Shown piece by piece: positions 19,213 through 27,408 of a DNA stretch of 64,000 bases. Within the stretch, counting starts at the first letter, position 1. Each line of letters opens with the position of its first letter. This DNA comes from Streptomyces sp. DH12 (GTDB lineage: Bacteria > Actinomycetota > Actinomycetes > Streptomycetales > Streptomycetaceae), in contig NZ_JAHWGT010000008.1 of the NCBI RefSeq assembly GCF_020873895.1, positions 124,001 to 188,000 of the forward strand, in the 5' to 3' direction. Below the pieces are notes generated by a model. That model saw only the letters and a program-made list of their open reading frames with translations. It was not told the origin of the DNA and did not search any database. The position numbers and the translations under genes are program-made.

Positions 19213-19239
19213 GCGCCCCCGGCTTCCCGCCGGGGGCGC
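19213..19239 (+). terminator. Terminator of the subtilisin gene
   Basis: GCGCCCCCGG (19213-19222) and CCGGGGGCGC (19230-19239) form a perfect 10 bp stem with a 7 nt loop, 38 nt after the stop codon. Confidence 0.8.
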
Positions 19240-19384
19240 GCCCGGTTCTGTGAGCGGTGCCCGCCGTCCACATGCCGGACACCGGCCCTGGACTCCCGGC
19301 CCCTACTTCGTATCCTCACAGGGCGCGGGCAGGGGGCCCGCCGCGTGCGGGCGGGGCCCACGCGCCGGAGGGTGGTGGTGGCAC

Positions 19385-22270
19385 ATGAGGACGACGCCGT
19401 ACCCCGCCGCGCCGGTCGGGCGGGCACACCTCCTCGACCGCCTCGACCGCACCCTGCACACCCGGGGCCGCGCCGTCCTCACCGGACCGGCCGGCGTCGG
19501 CAAGACCGAGGTCGCCCAGGCGGCCGCCGCCGAGGCGGCGGCCCGCGGCGAGACGGTCCTGTGGCTCGCCCCGCAACCCGCCGACCGGAACATGCCCGGC
19601 GCCGCCGCCGCCGCGCTCGTCGCCTCCGTGCCGCCCTCCGCGCTCGACGGCCTGCCCGGACCCCAGCGCGCCGCCGTCGCGGTGCTCTGCCGCGAGGCCG
19701 CCGCCCCGGACGCCGGCCGGGACCCCATCGCCCTGCGCCTCGGCCTCTCCCGCGTCCTGCGCACCCTCACCGACAAGGGCCCGGTGCTCCTCGTCGTCGA
19801 CGACACCCGCCACGTCGACCCCGACAGCGCGGACCTCCTCCGCTTCGCCCTCCACCTCGCCCCGCCGGGACTGCGCGTCCTCGCCGTCGAGACGCCCGCC
19901 CCCTACGGCCCCGACGCGCCCTACGGCGACGCGGGCGGCCCGTGGCGGGACCAGGCCGCCGGCGGCGCCGACCCCGAGACCGCCGCCGACGGGACGCCCG
20001 CCGCCCTGTGGGTGCCCTCCGAGGCGGACGTCCTGCTCGTCCCGCCCCTCCAGGCGGACGAGATCGCCGAGCTGCTCGTCCACCACCGCCTCGCCTCCCG
20101 CATGGCGGGGCGCATCCACAAGGCGAGCGGCGGCAACCCCCGCCTCGCCCTCGCCGTCGGCCGCTCCCTCGCCGACTCCCGCACCCCGGTGCACCACGCC
20201 GAGGCGCTGCCCCTCTCGGGGCGCGCCCGCGACCTCGCCCGGCGCATGCTCGCCCCCGCACCGCCGCCGGTACGCGCCGCGCTGCTGCTCGCCGCGCTCG
20301 CGCTGCGCCCCACGGCCGCCCTGGTGCGGCGGGCCGGCCGGCCGACGGCCGAGGCGGAACTCGCCGCCGCCGAACGCGCCGGGCTGGTCGCCCTCACCGA
20401 GGACGGCGCCGTCACCTTCACCGCCGGCCTGCTCCCCACCACCCTCGTCCACGACACCTGCTGGACCGAGCGCAGCGAGGCGCACACCGCCCTCGCCCGC
20501 GTGGTCGACGACCCGGTCGAGGCGGTGCGCCACCGGGCCCTCGCCACCGACGTGCCCGACGAGCGGCTCGCCGCGGAGGTCGCCGCCGCGGTGGAGACCG
20601 TACGGCGCCGCGGCAACAGCGCCCTCGCCGCCGAGCTGGCCCTGCTCGCCGCCGAGTCCACCCCCGTCGACCTCGGCCCCCGCCGCATCGCGCGGCTCGC
20701 CGACGCCGCCGAGGAGGCCGCCCGCGCCGCCCGCGCGGACCTCGCCGTGCGCGCCGCCGCCGACCTGCTCGCCCGCGACGCCTCCCCGCAGGACCGGGTA
20801 CGGGCACGCCTCGCCGTCCTCGACACCGCCGGGCAGGGCCTCACCGACCTCGACGAGCTCTACGTGCACGCCATGGAGGACTCCGAGGACCACCCCGCGC
20901 TCCGGGCGGCCGTGCAGCTGCGCCTGGCCGTCAAGCACGTCCTCGCCGACGGCGACCCGGTCCGCGCCCGCGCCGCCGCCGTCGAGTCCGCCGCGCTCGC
21001 CGGCTCCGTGGGCGACCGGCACACCGCGGCGCGCGCCCTCACCCAGCAGGCCCGCATGGACCGCGTCCTCGGTTCGCCCGACGCCGAGCGGACCCTCGCC
21101 GAGGCCCGGGCCCTGGAGACGGCCGACCGGCCCCTCGGCGTGCACAACGCCGCACAGATCCTCACCATCCGGCACGCCCTCTTCGACGACCGGCTCACCG
21201 AGGCCCGCGACCGGATCAACGCCCTGCTGCCGCTGGTCGAGCGGCGCGGCCCGGTCGAGGACCGGATCGAGCTGCTCCACACCCTCGCCGCCGTCGAGGC
21301 CCGCCGCGGACAGTGCGCCGCCGCCCTCCAGCACGCCCACCGGTCCCTCGCCCTCACCCTGGAGGCGGGGCTGTCGCCCGGCCCCGCCTGGTACACCCTC
21401 GCCCTCGCCGAGACCGCGGGCGGCTCCTTCGCCCGCGCGGCGAGCTACGCGCGGCGCAGCGCCCAGGCGTCGGAGGAGGAGGGCGACCACGTCTTCCTCT
21501 CGCGCAGCCTGTACGCGCTCGGCCGGGTCCAGCTGGTCACCGGCGACGTCGCCGGCGCGCTGGAGACCCTGCGGCGGGTGCGGGAGGGCGAGCGGGCGCA
21601 GGGGAGCGTCGACCCGTCGATGCTGCGCTGGCACGAGGAGCTGGCCGAGGCGCTGCTCGCCCACGACGCCCGGGAGGAGGCCGAATCGCTCCTCGCCGAC
21701 GTCGGCCCGGTCGCCGAACGCCTCGGCCGCACCACGGTGCTGCTGGGCTGTGACCGCGCCTACGCCCAGTGCCTCGCCGCGGGCGGGAAGTCGGAGGAGG
21801 CGGCCGGTCTGCTGGCGGAGACGGCGGAGCGGTTCGGCGCGCTCGGGCTGGTCCTGGAGCAGGGGCGCTGCCTGATCGCCCTGGCGCGGGTGGAGCGCCG
21901 GCGCCGCAGGCGCTCCGCCGCCCAGCAGGCGCTGCACGCCGCGGCCGCCGTCTTCGAACGGGCCGGGGCGGCGCCCTGGCTCGACCTGGTGGCGGAGAGC
22001 CCCACCCGGACCGAGGCGGTCGCGGCGGGGGACGGCGCCCTGGCGCGGCTCACGGAGGCCGAGGTGCGCCTGGCGCGGATGGTGGGGCAGGGGGCGAGCA
22101 ACCAGGAGGCCGCCGCCCGGCTGTACCTCAGCGTCAAGACCGTCGAGGCGCGGCTGACCCGGATCTACCAGAAGCTCGACGTCCGGTCCCGGGCGCAGCT
22201 GGCGACGGTCATCAACACCGGCCCGGCGCCCCGGCCGGGCGCCGCCGCGGCGGGCGACGAGGCGGGCTGA
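19385..22270 (+). CDS. Large ATP-binding LuxR-family regulator (LAL type)
   Basis: The 961-residue regulator has an N-terminal AAA/STAND ATPase with Walker A GPAGVGKT (residues 34-41) and a Walker B-like VLLVVDDTRHVDPDS. A long helical middle (about 330-880) resembles TPR-type repeats. A C-terminal LuxR helix-turn-helix lies at about 895-950 (LTEAEVRLARMVGQGASNQE; LYLSVKTVEARLTRIYQKL). LAL proteins act as activators of nearby metabolic or secondary-metabolite genes after binding a small ligand. I prefer the ATG at 19385 (GGAGGG upstream, then MRTTPYPAAPVGRAHLLDRL, the usual opening) over the GTG at 19250. The subtilisin gene precedes it and ends with its own terminator, so linkage is not proven. 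Confidence 0.93.
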   Translation: MRTTPYPAAPVGRAHLLDRLDRTLHTRGRAVLTGPAGVGKTEVAQAAAAEAAARGETVLWLAPQPADRNMPGAAAAALVASVPPSALDGLPGPQRAAVAVLCREAAAPDAGRDPIALRLGLSRVLRTLTDKGPVLLVVDDTRHVDPDSADLLRFALHLAPPGLRVLAVETPAPYGPDAPYGDAGGPWRDQAAGGADPETAADGTPAALWVPSEADVLLVPPLQADEIAELLVHHRLASRMAGRIHKASGGNPRLALAVGRSLADSRTPVHHAEALPLSGRARDLARRMLAPAPPPVRAALLLAALALRPTAALVRRAGRPTAEAELAAAERAGLVALTEDGAVTFTAGLLPTTLVHDTCWTERSEAHTALARVVDDPVEAVRHRALATDVPDERLAAEVAAAVETVRRRGNSALAAELALLAAESTPVDLGPRRIARLADAAEEAARAARADLAVRAAADLLARDASPQDRVRARLAVLDTAGQGLTDLDELYVHAMEDSEDHPALRAAVQLRLAVKHVLADGDPVRARAAAVESAALAGSVGDRHTAARALTQQARMDRVLGSPDAERTLAEARALETADRPLGVHNAAQILTIRHALFDDRLTEARDRINALLPLVERRGPVEDRIELLHTLAAVEARRGQCAAALQHAHRSLALTLEAGLSPGPAWYTLALAETAGGSFARAASYARRSAQASEEEGDHVFLSRSLYALGRVQLVTGDVAGALETLRRVREGERAQGSVDPSMLRWHEELAEALLAHDAREEAESLLADVGPVAERLGRTTVLLGCDRAYAQCLAAGGKSEEAAGLLAETAERFGALGLVLEQGRCLIALARVERRRRRRSAAQQALHAAAAVFERAGAAPWLDLVAESPTRTEAVAAGDGALARLTEAEVRLARMVGQGASNQEAAARLYLSVKTVEARLTRIYQKLDVRSRAQLATVINTGPAPRPGAAAAGDEAG

Positions 22271-22330
22271 CCCGAATCGGCCCGGACCCGACCAGGCCCG
22301 GACCCGACCTGACTCGGCCCGGACACGGCT

Positions 22331-22362
22331 CCGCCGCGCGGCACCGGGGTGCGGCGCGGCGG
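22331..22362. terminator. Bidirectional hairpin between converging genes
   Basis: CCGCCGCGC pairs perfectly with GCGCGGCGG. Inside it a second stem, GCACC/GGTGC, pairs around a short loop. It lies 60 nt after the LuxR stop and just beyond the stop of the converging small gene at 22372, so it can serve both. Confidence 0.75.
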
Positions 22363-22371
22363 AAGGGCGTC

Positions 22372-22587
22372 TCAGTGCTGTACGGTCTCGCCGCCCGCGT
22401 GGGCGGTGGAGCCGGCGTTGTCGTCCGTGGCGCCCTCCATCAGGGAGTTGACGGTGTCCGTGCCGAGCAGGGAGCCCGGGTCGGGCAGGGCGCTGCCGCC
22501 GACGACGGCGTGCGAGGAGGGGGTGACGAGGGCGGTGACGACTCCGGCGGCCAGGGACGCCACGGCGAGCATGCTGCGCTTCTTCAT
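22372..22587 (-). CDS. Small secreted protein of unknown function
   Basis: The 71-residue protein has a clean signal peptide, MKKRSMLAVASLAAGVVTAL, with an Ala-x-Ala-like region ending SSHA. The mature part is short and polar (SALPDPGSLLGTDTVNSLME, then GATDDNAGSTAHAG). No cysteines and no recognised domain. It is not a chaplin or rodlin by sequence. It lies alone between converging and tandem genes. Confidence 0.7.
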   Translation of the reverse strand: MKKRSMLAVASLAAGVVTALVTPSSHAVVGGSALPDPGSLLGTDTVNSLMEGATDDNAGSTAHAGGETVQH

Positions 22588-22742
22588 GCCCAGAACAACT
22601 GCCGAGGCGCCCGGGGGTCACGGGCGGGACACGGAGAAATTCAGCGTTCCGCCGCGCCCCGCGCCCGCCGCACCCGCTGTGCCCCGGGCGGCCGTGGCCG
22701 GGGGCCCGCCGGCGCCGGGGGCCCGCCGGCGGCGGCCCCGGC

Positions 22743-23948
22743 TCAGGCACCCGGGGCGGCGGCGCCCGGGCCCATTCCGTCTTCGGTTCCGGTGTCCGTC
22801 TCCGTCCCCGTCTCGGTGGCGGGGTCGGTGGCGGTGCGCTCGGACGGCGAACCCGGGCTGCTGGGCGGCGCGTCCGGGGGCGGGGCGTCCGGGGACGCGG
22901 TATCGCCGGGGCTCTCCGGGGGCCTCGGCTCGTCCGGCGCGTCAGGGGGCGGCGGTTCGGGCGACACCGGCGGCTTCGACGTCGGCGGGGACGTCGGAGG
23001 CGAGGCCGGCGGTGACGTGGGCGGTGACGACGGCGGCTCGGGGCTCGGCGACCGGCTGGTGACACCCTGGTGCGGGCGTTCGGCGCGCTTGCCGGTCCGC
23101 ACGTCCACGAGGGTGAACGTGGGCACGGGTGTCGGCGCCGGCACGACGACGACGATCTCCTCCTGCTGGAAGCCGGGCCACGTCTTCCCCTGGACCTTCT
23201 CAGGCCGCTGGACACGGGGCCGGTCGAGCGGGTTCCCGCAGGCGCAGCGCACCCGTGGGACGCCGTACTCGTCGATGAGCACGGCCGTACCGGCCTGGAG
23301 GACCGCCTGGTAGGGCCGGGCCCTGCCGTCCCGGTAGCCGTGGTTGGTGACCAGGGTGTCCAACCGCAGCTGCACCGACGTCAGTCCGCGCAGATGGTCG
23401 GGGAGGGCCTGCGGGGCCACGTCGAGCACCGAGGCGAACGCGCGGGTCTTGGCGGGGTCGGAGGCCAGGTACGAGATCTGCCGTTCCACGTCGCAGGCCG
23501 CGCGGTCGCCGCTGCCGCCGTACAGCTCGGGGGCCGACCCCGCGTACTGGTGGCGCTGCTGCGTCGGCAGCCGCTCGACGCCGCGGTCGGCCGTCGAGGT
23601 GCTGGGGGTCCAGCTGTCGGGCGCCCGGTAGGAGACGCTCTCGGCGTTGACGGCGGCCTGCGCCTGGTCGGGGCGCGACAGCACGACGGCCAGCGCGACC
23701 GCGGCGACGACGACGCCCGCCAGGGAGGCCACCACCGGGACGGACCGCCACCAGGGACGGCCGCCCCGGCCGCCTCCGGGACCGCCCCCCGTGCCCCCGC
23801 CGTCGCCACCGCCACCGCCGCCGCGGCCGCCCGTGGGCGGTGGCGGCGGGGCGGGGGGCTGCTCGGGGCCGGAGGGCTCGGGCTTGGGGTGGGAGAGCGG
23901 ACCCGACGGGGGACCCGTGGGGCGGCCGGACGCGGGGTCGGAAGTCAC
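22743..23948 (-). CDS. DUF6777 membrane-anchored protein
   Basis: The 401-residue protein has a disordered, Pro/Gly-rich cytosolic N-terminus (about 1-65), one membrane helix (VPVVASLAGVVVAAVALAVV, about 70-90), and an extracellular domain at about 95-300. That domain contains LPTQQRHQYAGSAPELYGGS, then CDVERQISYLASDPAKTRAF and VRCACGNPLDRPR, fitting DUF6777, a Streptomyces family of unknown function. A long Pro/Ser/Thr-rich, probably cell-wall-spanning tail (about 300-401) follows. It has at least three cysteines in the domain. It is divergent from the streptophobe gene at 24040 with 91 bp between starts. Confidence 0.8.
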   Translation of the reverse strand: MTSDPASGRPTGPPSGPLSHPKPEPSGPEQPPAPPPPPTGGRGGGGGGDGGGTGGGPGGGRGGRPWWRSVPVVASLAGVVVAAVALAVVLSRPDQAQAAVNAESVSYRAPDSWTPSTSTADRGVERLPTQQRHQYAGSAPELYGGSGDRAACDVERQISYLASDPAKTRAFASVLDVAPQALPDHLRGLTSVQLRLDTLVTNHGYRDGRARPYQAVLQAGTAVLIDEYGVPRVRCACGNPLDRPRVQRPEKVQGKTWPGFQQEEIVVVVPAPTPVPTFTLVDVRTGKRAERPHQGVTSRSPSPEPPSSPPTSPPASPPTSPPTSKPPVSPEPPPPDAPDEPRPPESPGDTASPDAPPPDAPPSSPGSPSERTATDPATETGTETDTGTEDGMGPGAAAPGA

Positions 23949-24039
23949 ATTCGTCCCTTTCTTCCTTTCCGCGCCATTGTGTGCCCCGTCCGGGTGCCGT
24001 CCGCAAGCCGAGCGCCCGGCGCGGGCCTAGCGTGACAGT

Positions 24040-25347
24040 GTGAGCAGCCAGCCAGCCGCCGAGCGCGGCACCCCGCCGGACGGCCCGCGCCGCGCGGCGC
24101 GCGGAGCGGGCGACGCGCTCGCGGCCGTGCTCGCCGCCGTCGCCGCCATGGCGGTCACCGCCGCCCTCGGCCTGTGGGCCGCCGGCGCGGCCGGCCTGCC
24201 GGGCGGCGCCTTCCCCAGGGTCGTCGCCGCGGTCGTGGTGATGGCGGCGGGCGGTGACGTCGAACTCGCGGGCGGCGCCGGCGACCTCGCCCGCACGGAC
24301 GCCGAACTGACCGCGGTGCCGCTGTCCGTCTCCCTCGTCGGCGCCCTCGCCCTGGGCGCCGCGTTCGTGAGGCCGCTGCGCCACCGGGCCGTCGTCCCCG
24401 CGCGCGAACTCCTCGGCCGGTCGGCGGCCACGGTCGCCCTCTGGCTGGTCGCGCTGGCCGTGCTCGCCGCGGTGGCCCGGCACACCTTCACCGACCTCCT
24501 GCCGGCCGACTCGCCCGCCGACCTCTTCGGGGACCTCCTCGGCGCCTCGCCGACCATCGGCTTCCGCGCCGACACCGGCGTCACGCTCCTCTACGGCCTG
24601 CTCTGGGTGCTCGGCGTCCTCGCCGTGACGCTGCTGGTCTCCCGCCGGGCGCCGCTCCCGCCCCGGCTGGTGCGCTACCAGGAACCGGTGCGGCCGGCGG
24701 CGTCCGCGATGCTCTTCCTGCTCCTCGCGTACGTCCTCGCCGGCCTCGTCGCCGGGCTCGTCGTGGCCGCCACGCGCGGTCACGCGTCCGACACCCTCGC
24801 CGTGCTCCTCCTCGGCCTGCCCAACGTCGCGTGGCTCGCCCTCGGCCTGGGGATCGGCGGGTCCTGGGACGGCCGGGTCGACGGGCCCTTCGGCCTGCCC
24901 ATGCCGCACGTCCTCGACCAGGTCCTGCGCGGCCCCCGGAACACCACCCTCGACGTGCGGGCGCTCGCGGCGCACGACGAGCGCGCCTGGTGGCTGCTGC
25001 CCGCGGCGGCGGTCCTCCTCCTCGCCGCCGGATGGGTGGCGGCGGTGCGCTCGCCCGCCCGCACCCGGTGGTGGCAGCACGCCCTGCGCCTCGCGGTGGC
25101 GTCCGCCCTCACCCTGCTGGTGGTGGCCCCGCTCACCCGGCTCGACGCGCGGCTCGGCCTGTCGGTGCTCGGCATCTTCGAGGTGGAGGACATCGGCGGC
25201 CACGTGGCCCTCCACCCGCACCTGTGGGCCCTCGCGGGCCTGGCCTTCCTGTGGGGCGGGGTCGCCGGGCTCCTCGGCGGGCTCCTCGCCTCCCGGGCAC
25301 GCCACCACGGCGAGGTGGACCACCGCAGCGACCGCGCCTCCGGGTGA
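24040..25347 (+). CDS. Streptophobe-family polytopic membrane protein
   Basis: The 435-residue protein has about ten to eleven hydrophobic segments: LAAVLAAVAAMAVTAALGLW, VSLVGALALGAAF, TVALWLVALAVLAAVA, LLYGLLWVLGVLAVTLLV and several more to LWALAGLAFLWGGVAGLLGG. Its N-terminal 30 residues are hydrophilic. The overall pattern and VLLLGLPNVAWLALGLGIGG match the streptophobe family, which is of unknown function and common in Streptomyces near DUF6777-type and kinase genes. It starts with a GTG. It converges on the kinase gene with 57 bp between stops. Confidence 0.83.
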   Translation: MSSQPAAERGTPPDGPRRAARGAGDALAAVLAAVAAMAVTAALGLWAAGAAGLPGGAFPRVVAAVVVMAAGGDVELAGGAGDLARTDAELTAVPLSVSLVGALALGAAFVRPLRHRAVVPARELLGRSAATVALWLVALAVLAAVARHTFTDLLPADSPADLFGDLLGASPTIGFRADTGVTLLYGLLWVLGVLAVTLLVSRRAPLPPRLVRYQEPVRPAASAMLFLLLAYVLAGLVAGLVVAATRGHASDTLAVLLLGLPNVAWLALGLGIGGSWDGRVDGPFGLPMPHVLDQVLRGPRNTTLDVRALAAHDERAWWLLPAAAVLLLAAGWVAAVRSPARTRWWQHALRLAVASALTLLVVAPLTRLDARLGLSVLGIFEVEDIGGHVALHPHLWALAGLAFLWGGVAGLLGGLLASRARHHGEVDHRSDRASG

Positions 25348-25404
25348 CCGGCCCCGGCCCGCCTCCCGCCCGTCCGCCGGGGGCCTGCCGGCGCACCGCG
25401 CCGC

Positions 25405-26412
25405 TCACCGCGGCGGGCCACCGCCGCGGAAGACCGGCAGCGCCCACCGCGGTGGCGCCGGCGGCGGAGGCGGCGGCCCCGCGGGCGGCGCCCCGCCCGG
25501 TCGGCTCAGCGCCCGGCTCCCGCCGCCGCCCGCCCGCTCCAGCGCGACCTGCCGCAGCTCGGTCACGAACCGCAGGCACGAGGCGTACCGGTCGTCCGGC
25601 GCCTTCGCGAGGGCCTTGGCGAGCACGTCGTCCACCCCGGCCGGCAGCCCGGGCCGCTCCCCGCTCAGCGGTGGAGGCGGGTCGTACTGGTGCGCCCACA
25701 GCAGCGCCATGTCGTCGTCCCGGCGGAACGGCGGGGCGCCCGCCAGCGTCTCGTACACCACGCAGCCGAGGCTGTACACGTCGCAGCGGCCGTCGACCGG
25801 CCGCCCGGAGATCTGCTCCGGCGCCACGTAGTCGAGGGTCCCGACGAACTGGCCCACGCTGGTGAAGCCCGTCAGCGACAGCGACTTCTTCGTCAGGCCG
25901 AAGTCCGTGAGGTACACGTGTTCGGGCCGGTCGCTGTCGGTGCCCTCGGCGACGAGGACGTTGCCCGGTTTGACGTCCCGGTGCACCAGGTCGTGCGCGT
26001 GCGCCGCGTCCAGCGCGGACGCCACCTGCACCGCGATGCGCACCGCCACTGCCACGGGCAGCGGGCCCGCGCGGTCCAGCAGCGCCCGCAGGTCCTGTCC
26101 GGGGACGTACCGCATCGCGATGTACAGCAGCCCCTCCGTCTCGCCCGCCTCGAAGACCGGCACGATGTTCGGGTGGTCGATGGCGGCGGCCACCCGCGAC
26201 TCGTGCGCGAACCGCCGGCGGAAGGTGTCGTTGCGCGCCAGCTCCGGGGCGAGGAGCTTCAGCGCCACCGTCCGGCCGAGCCGCAGGTCCGTCGCCCGGT
26301 ACACCACGGCCATGCCGCCGCGGCCGATCTCGGCCTCGATCCGGTACTCGGCGACGCGCCGCCCCACCAGTCCCGAGGCCCGTCCGGCGGGCAACTCCTC
26401 GTGCGGGTCCAT
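25405..26412 (-). CDS. Soluble Ser/Thr protein kinase (PknB/PknF-like, no membrane anchor)
   Basis: The 335-residue kinase has a glycine loop IGRGGMAVVYRA (30-40), catalytic Lys52 (VALKLLAP), catalytic loop HRDVKPGN with Asp146, DFG at 170-172, an activation loop with T181, T184 and S185 (SLTGFTSVGQFVGT), and APEQ at 198-201. The domain ends near residue 290. The tail is Pro/Gly-rich and has no membrane helix, unlike PknF or PknB. Its ATG overlaps the upstream gene stop (TGATG). It is the third gene after the FHA-ABC transporter and the PTxxV protein. By analogy to mycobacterial pknF-Rv1747 it probably phosphorylates those partners. Confidence 0.95.
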   Translation of the reverse strand: MDPHEELPAGRASGLVGRRVAEYRIEAEIGRGGMAVVYRATDLRLGRTVALKLLAPELARNDTFRRRFAHESRVAAAIDHPNIVPVFEAGETEGLLYIAMRYVPGQDLRALLDRAGPLPVAVAVRIAVQVASALDAAHAHDLVHRDVKPGNVLVAEGTDSDRPEHVYLTDFGLTKKSLSLTGFTSVGQFVGTLDYVAPEQISGRPVDGRCDVYSLGCVVYETLAGAPPFRRDDDMALLWAHQYDPPPPLSGERPGLPAGVDDVLAKALAKAPDDRYASCLRFVTELRQVALERAGGGGSRALSRPGGAPPAGPPPPPPAPPRWALPVFRGGGPPR

Positions 26413-27401
26413 CAGCCGTCACCCGTCCCCGTGCGACCGCCCGCGCCCTTTCCCGCGTCCGGGGCGCGTCCGGGGGGCCGGTCCACCGCCCGGGTGGGCT
26501 CGGCGGCCGCCCGGTCCGCGGCGGGGCCCGGCCGGTCCGCCGGGTCCTCCGGGTCCGCCGGGTCCTCCGGGTCCGGCCGGTCCGCCGCCCGGTCGGCTCG
26601 GTCCCGTGCGTCCGGTCCGGGCGCGGGGGAGGCGCCCGGGCCGTGGGGGCCGGCCGGGCCGTGCCGCCCCTCCGGGCCGGTGCGGGTGCCCGGCGCGCCG
26701 CCCGTACCGCCCGGCCCGGTGATGCGGACCGGGCCGCCCGTACCTCCCGGCCCCTCGGGCAGCGGCACGACCTGCGTCGGCTCGGGTGCGGCGGGGGGCG
26801 CCGCCGGGCCGGGCGTCACCACGCGGGTCGGCTCGTGCCCGGACCCTTCCCCGGCCGCCCGGTCCGCCGGCGCGCCCGCCCGCGGGGTCCCGCCCGGGGC
26901 ACCGGCGTACTCGGCGAGTCGGGACCCGTCGCAGTACAGCCAGCGCTCGTGCCCGGCGTCGTACAGCCACATCGCCTCGCCGTCGACGACCACCCCGATC
27001 CGCAGCCCGCCTGTGTTCCGCCGGAACCGCTCGCCGTCCGACCTGCCCGCGGCCAGGTCCTCGACGGCCCGCCGGTACCGGCCCAGCGACTCCTCCGCGC
27101 GGGCCAGCAGCGGCCGCGGGTCGGCGGCCCGCGCGGTGTCGCGGGCCGCCGCCGGCGGGTCCTCCGGCACGGACACCAGCAGCCGCCCGTCCACCCACGC
27201 CGACCAGCCGTTGGCGCAGAGCACCCGCGCCCAGTCGCCCGTCCGCTCCAGCAGCCGCACCGGCAGGAAGGGGTCGAGCGGCACCGTCGGGCGGGCCGTG
27301 TCCGGCGACTCCCACGCCGCCATCCCGTGGCGCGGCACCACGTGCGTGGGGCGGAAGTCCGGTACGGCCGGCTCGTCGGCGGGGACGGCGGCTGAGGCCA
27401 T
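26412..27401 (-). CDS. SH3-like domain protein with repeated PTxxV motifs, between FHA-ABC transporter and kinase
   Basis: The 329-residue protein has no signal peptide. Residues about 35-75 (TVPLDPFLPVRLLERTGDWA; LCANGWSAWVDGRLL) resemble a bacterial SH3 fold. Residues 95-165 form a predicted helical and beta module ending MWLYDAGHERWLYCDGSRLA. Residues 170-329 are disordered. Four copies of Pro-Thr-x-(Val/Ala)-Val occur: T19 (PTHVV), T192 (PTRVV), T209 (PTQVV) and T303 (PTRAV). The disordered linker of the FHA-ABC transporter also has PTRAV and PTSV. These resemble kinase phospho-acceptor and FHA-docking sites, an inference from context. A direct repeat of DPEDPAD lies near 278-289. I do not recognise a named family. 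Confidence 0.75.
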   Translation of the reverse strand: MASAAVPADEPAVPDFRPTHVVPRHGMAAWESPDTARPTVPLDPFLPVRLLERTGDWARVLCANGWSAWVDGRLLVSVPEDPPAAARDTARAADPRPLLARAEESLGRYRRAVEDLAAGRSDGERFRRNTGGLRIGVVVDGEAMWLYDAGHERWLYCDGSRLAEYAGAPGGTPRAGAPADRAAGEGSGHEPTRVVTPGPAAPPAAPEPTQVVPLPEGPGGTGGPVRITGPGGTGGAPGTRTGPEGRHGPAGPHGPGASPAPGPDARDRADRAADRPDPEDPADPEDPADRPGPAADRAAAEPTRAVDRPPGRAPDAGKGAGGRTGTGDG

Positions 27402-27408
27402 GGGGCGC

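Noticed and set aside
22680-22742. Two tandem copies of GGGGGCCCGCCGGCG
   Set aside because: A short GC-rich direct repeat just after the DUF6777 gene; could be terminator-related, but too simple to call.
19316-23215. 1299-codon open frame on the minus strand
   Set aside because: It lies antisense to the LuxR gene and DUF6777, is composed of frame-shadow sequence typical of high-GC DNA, and has no domain I recognise.
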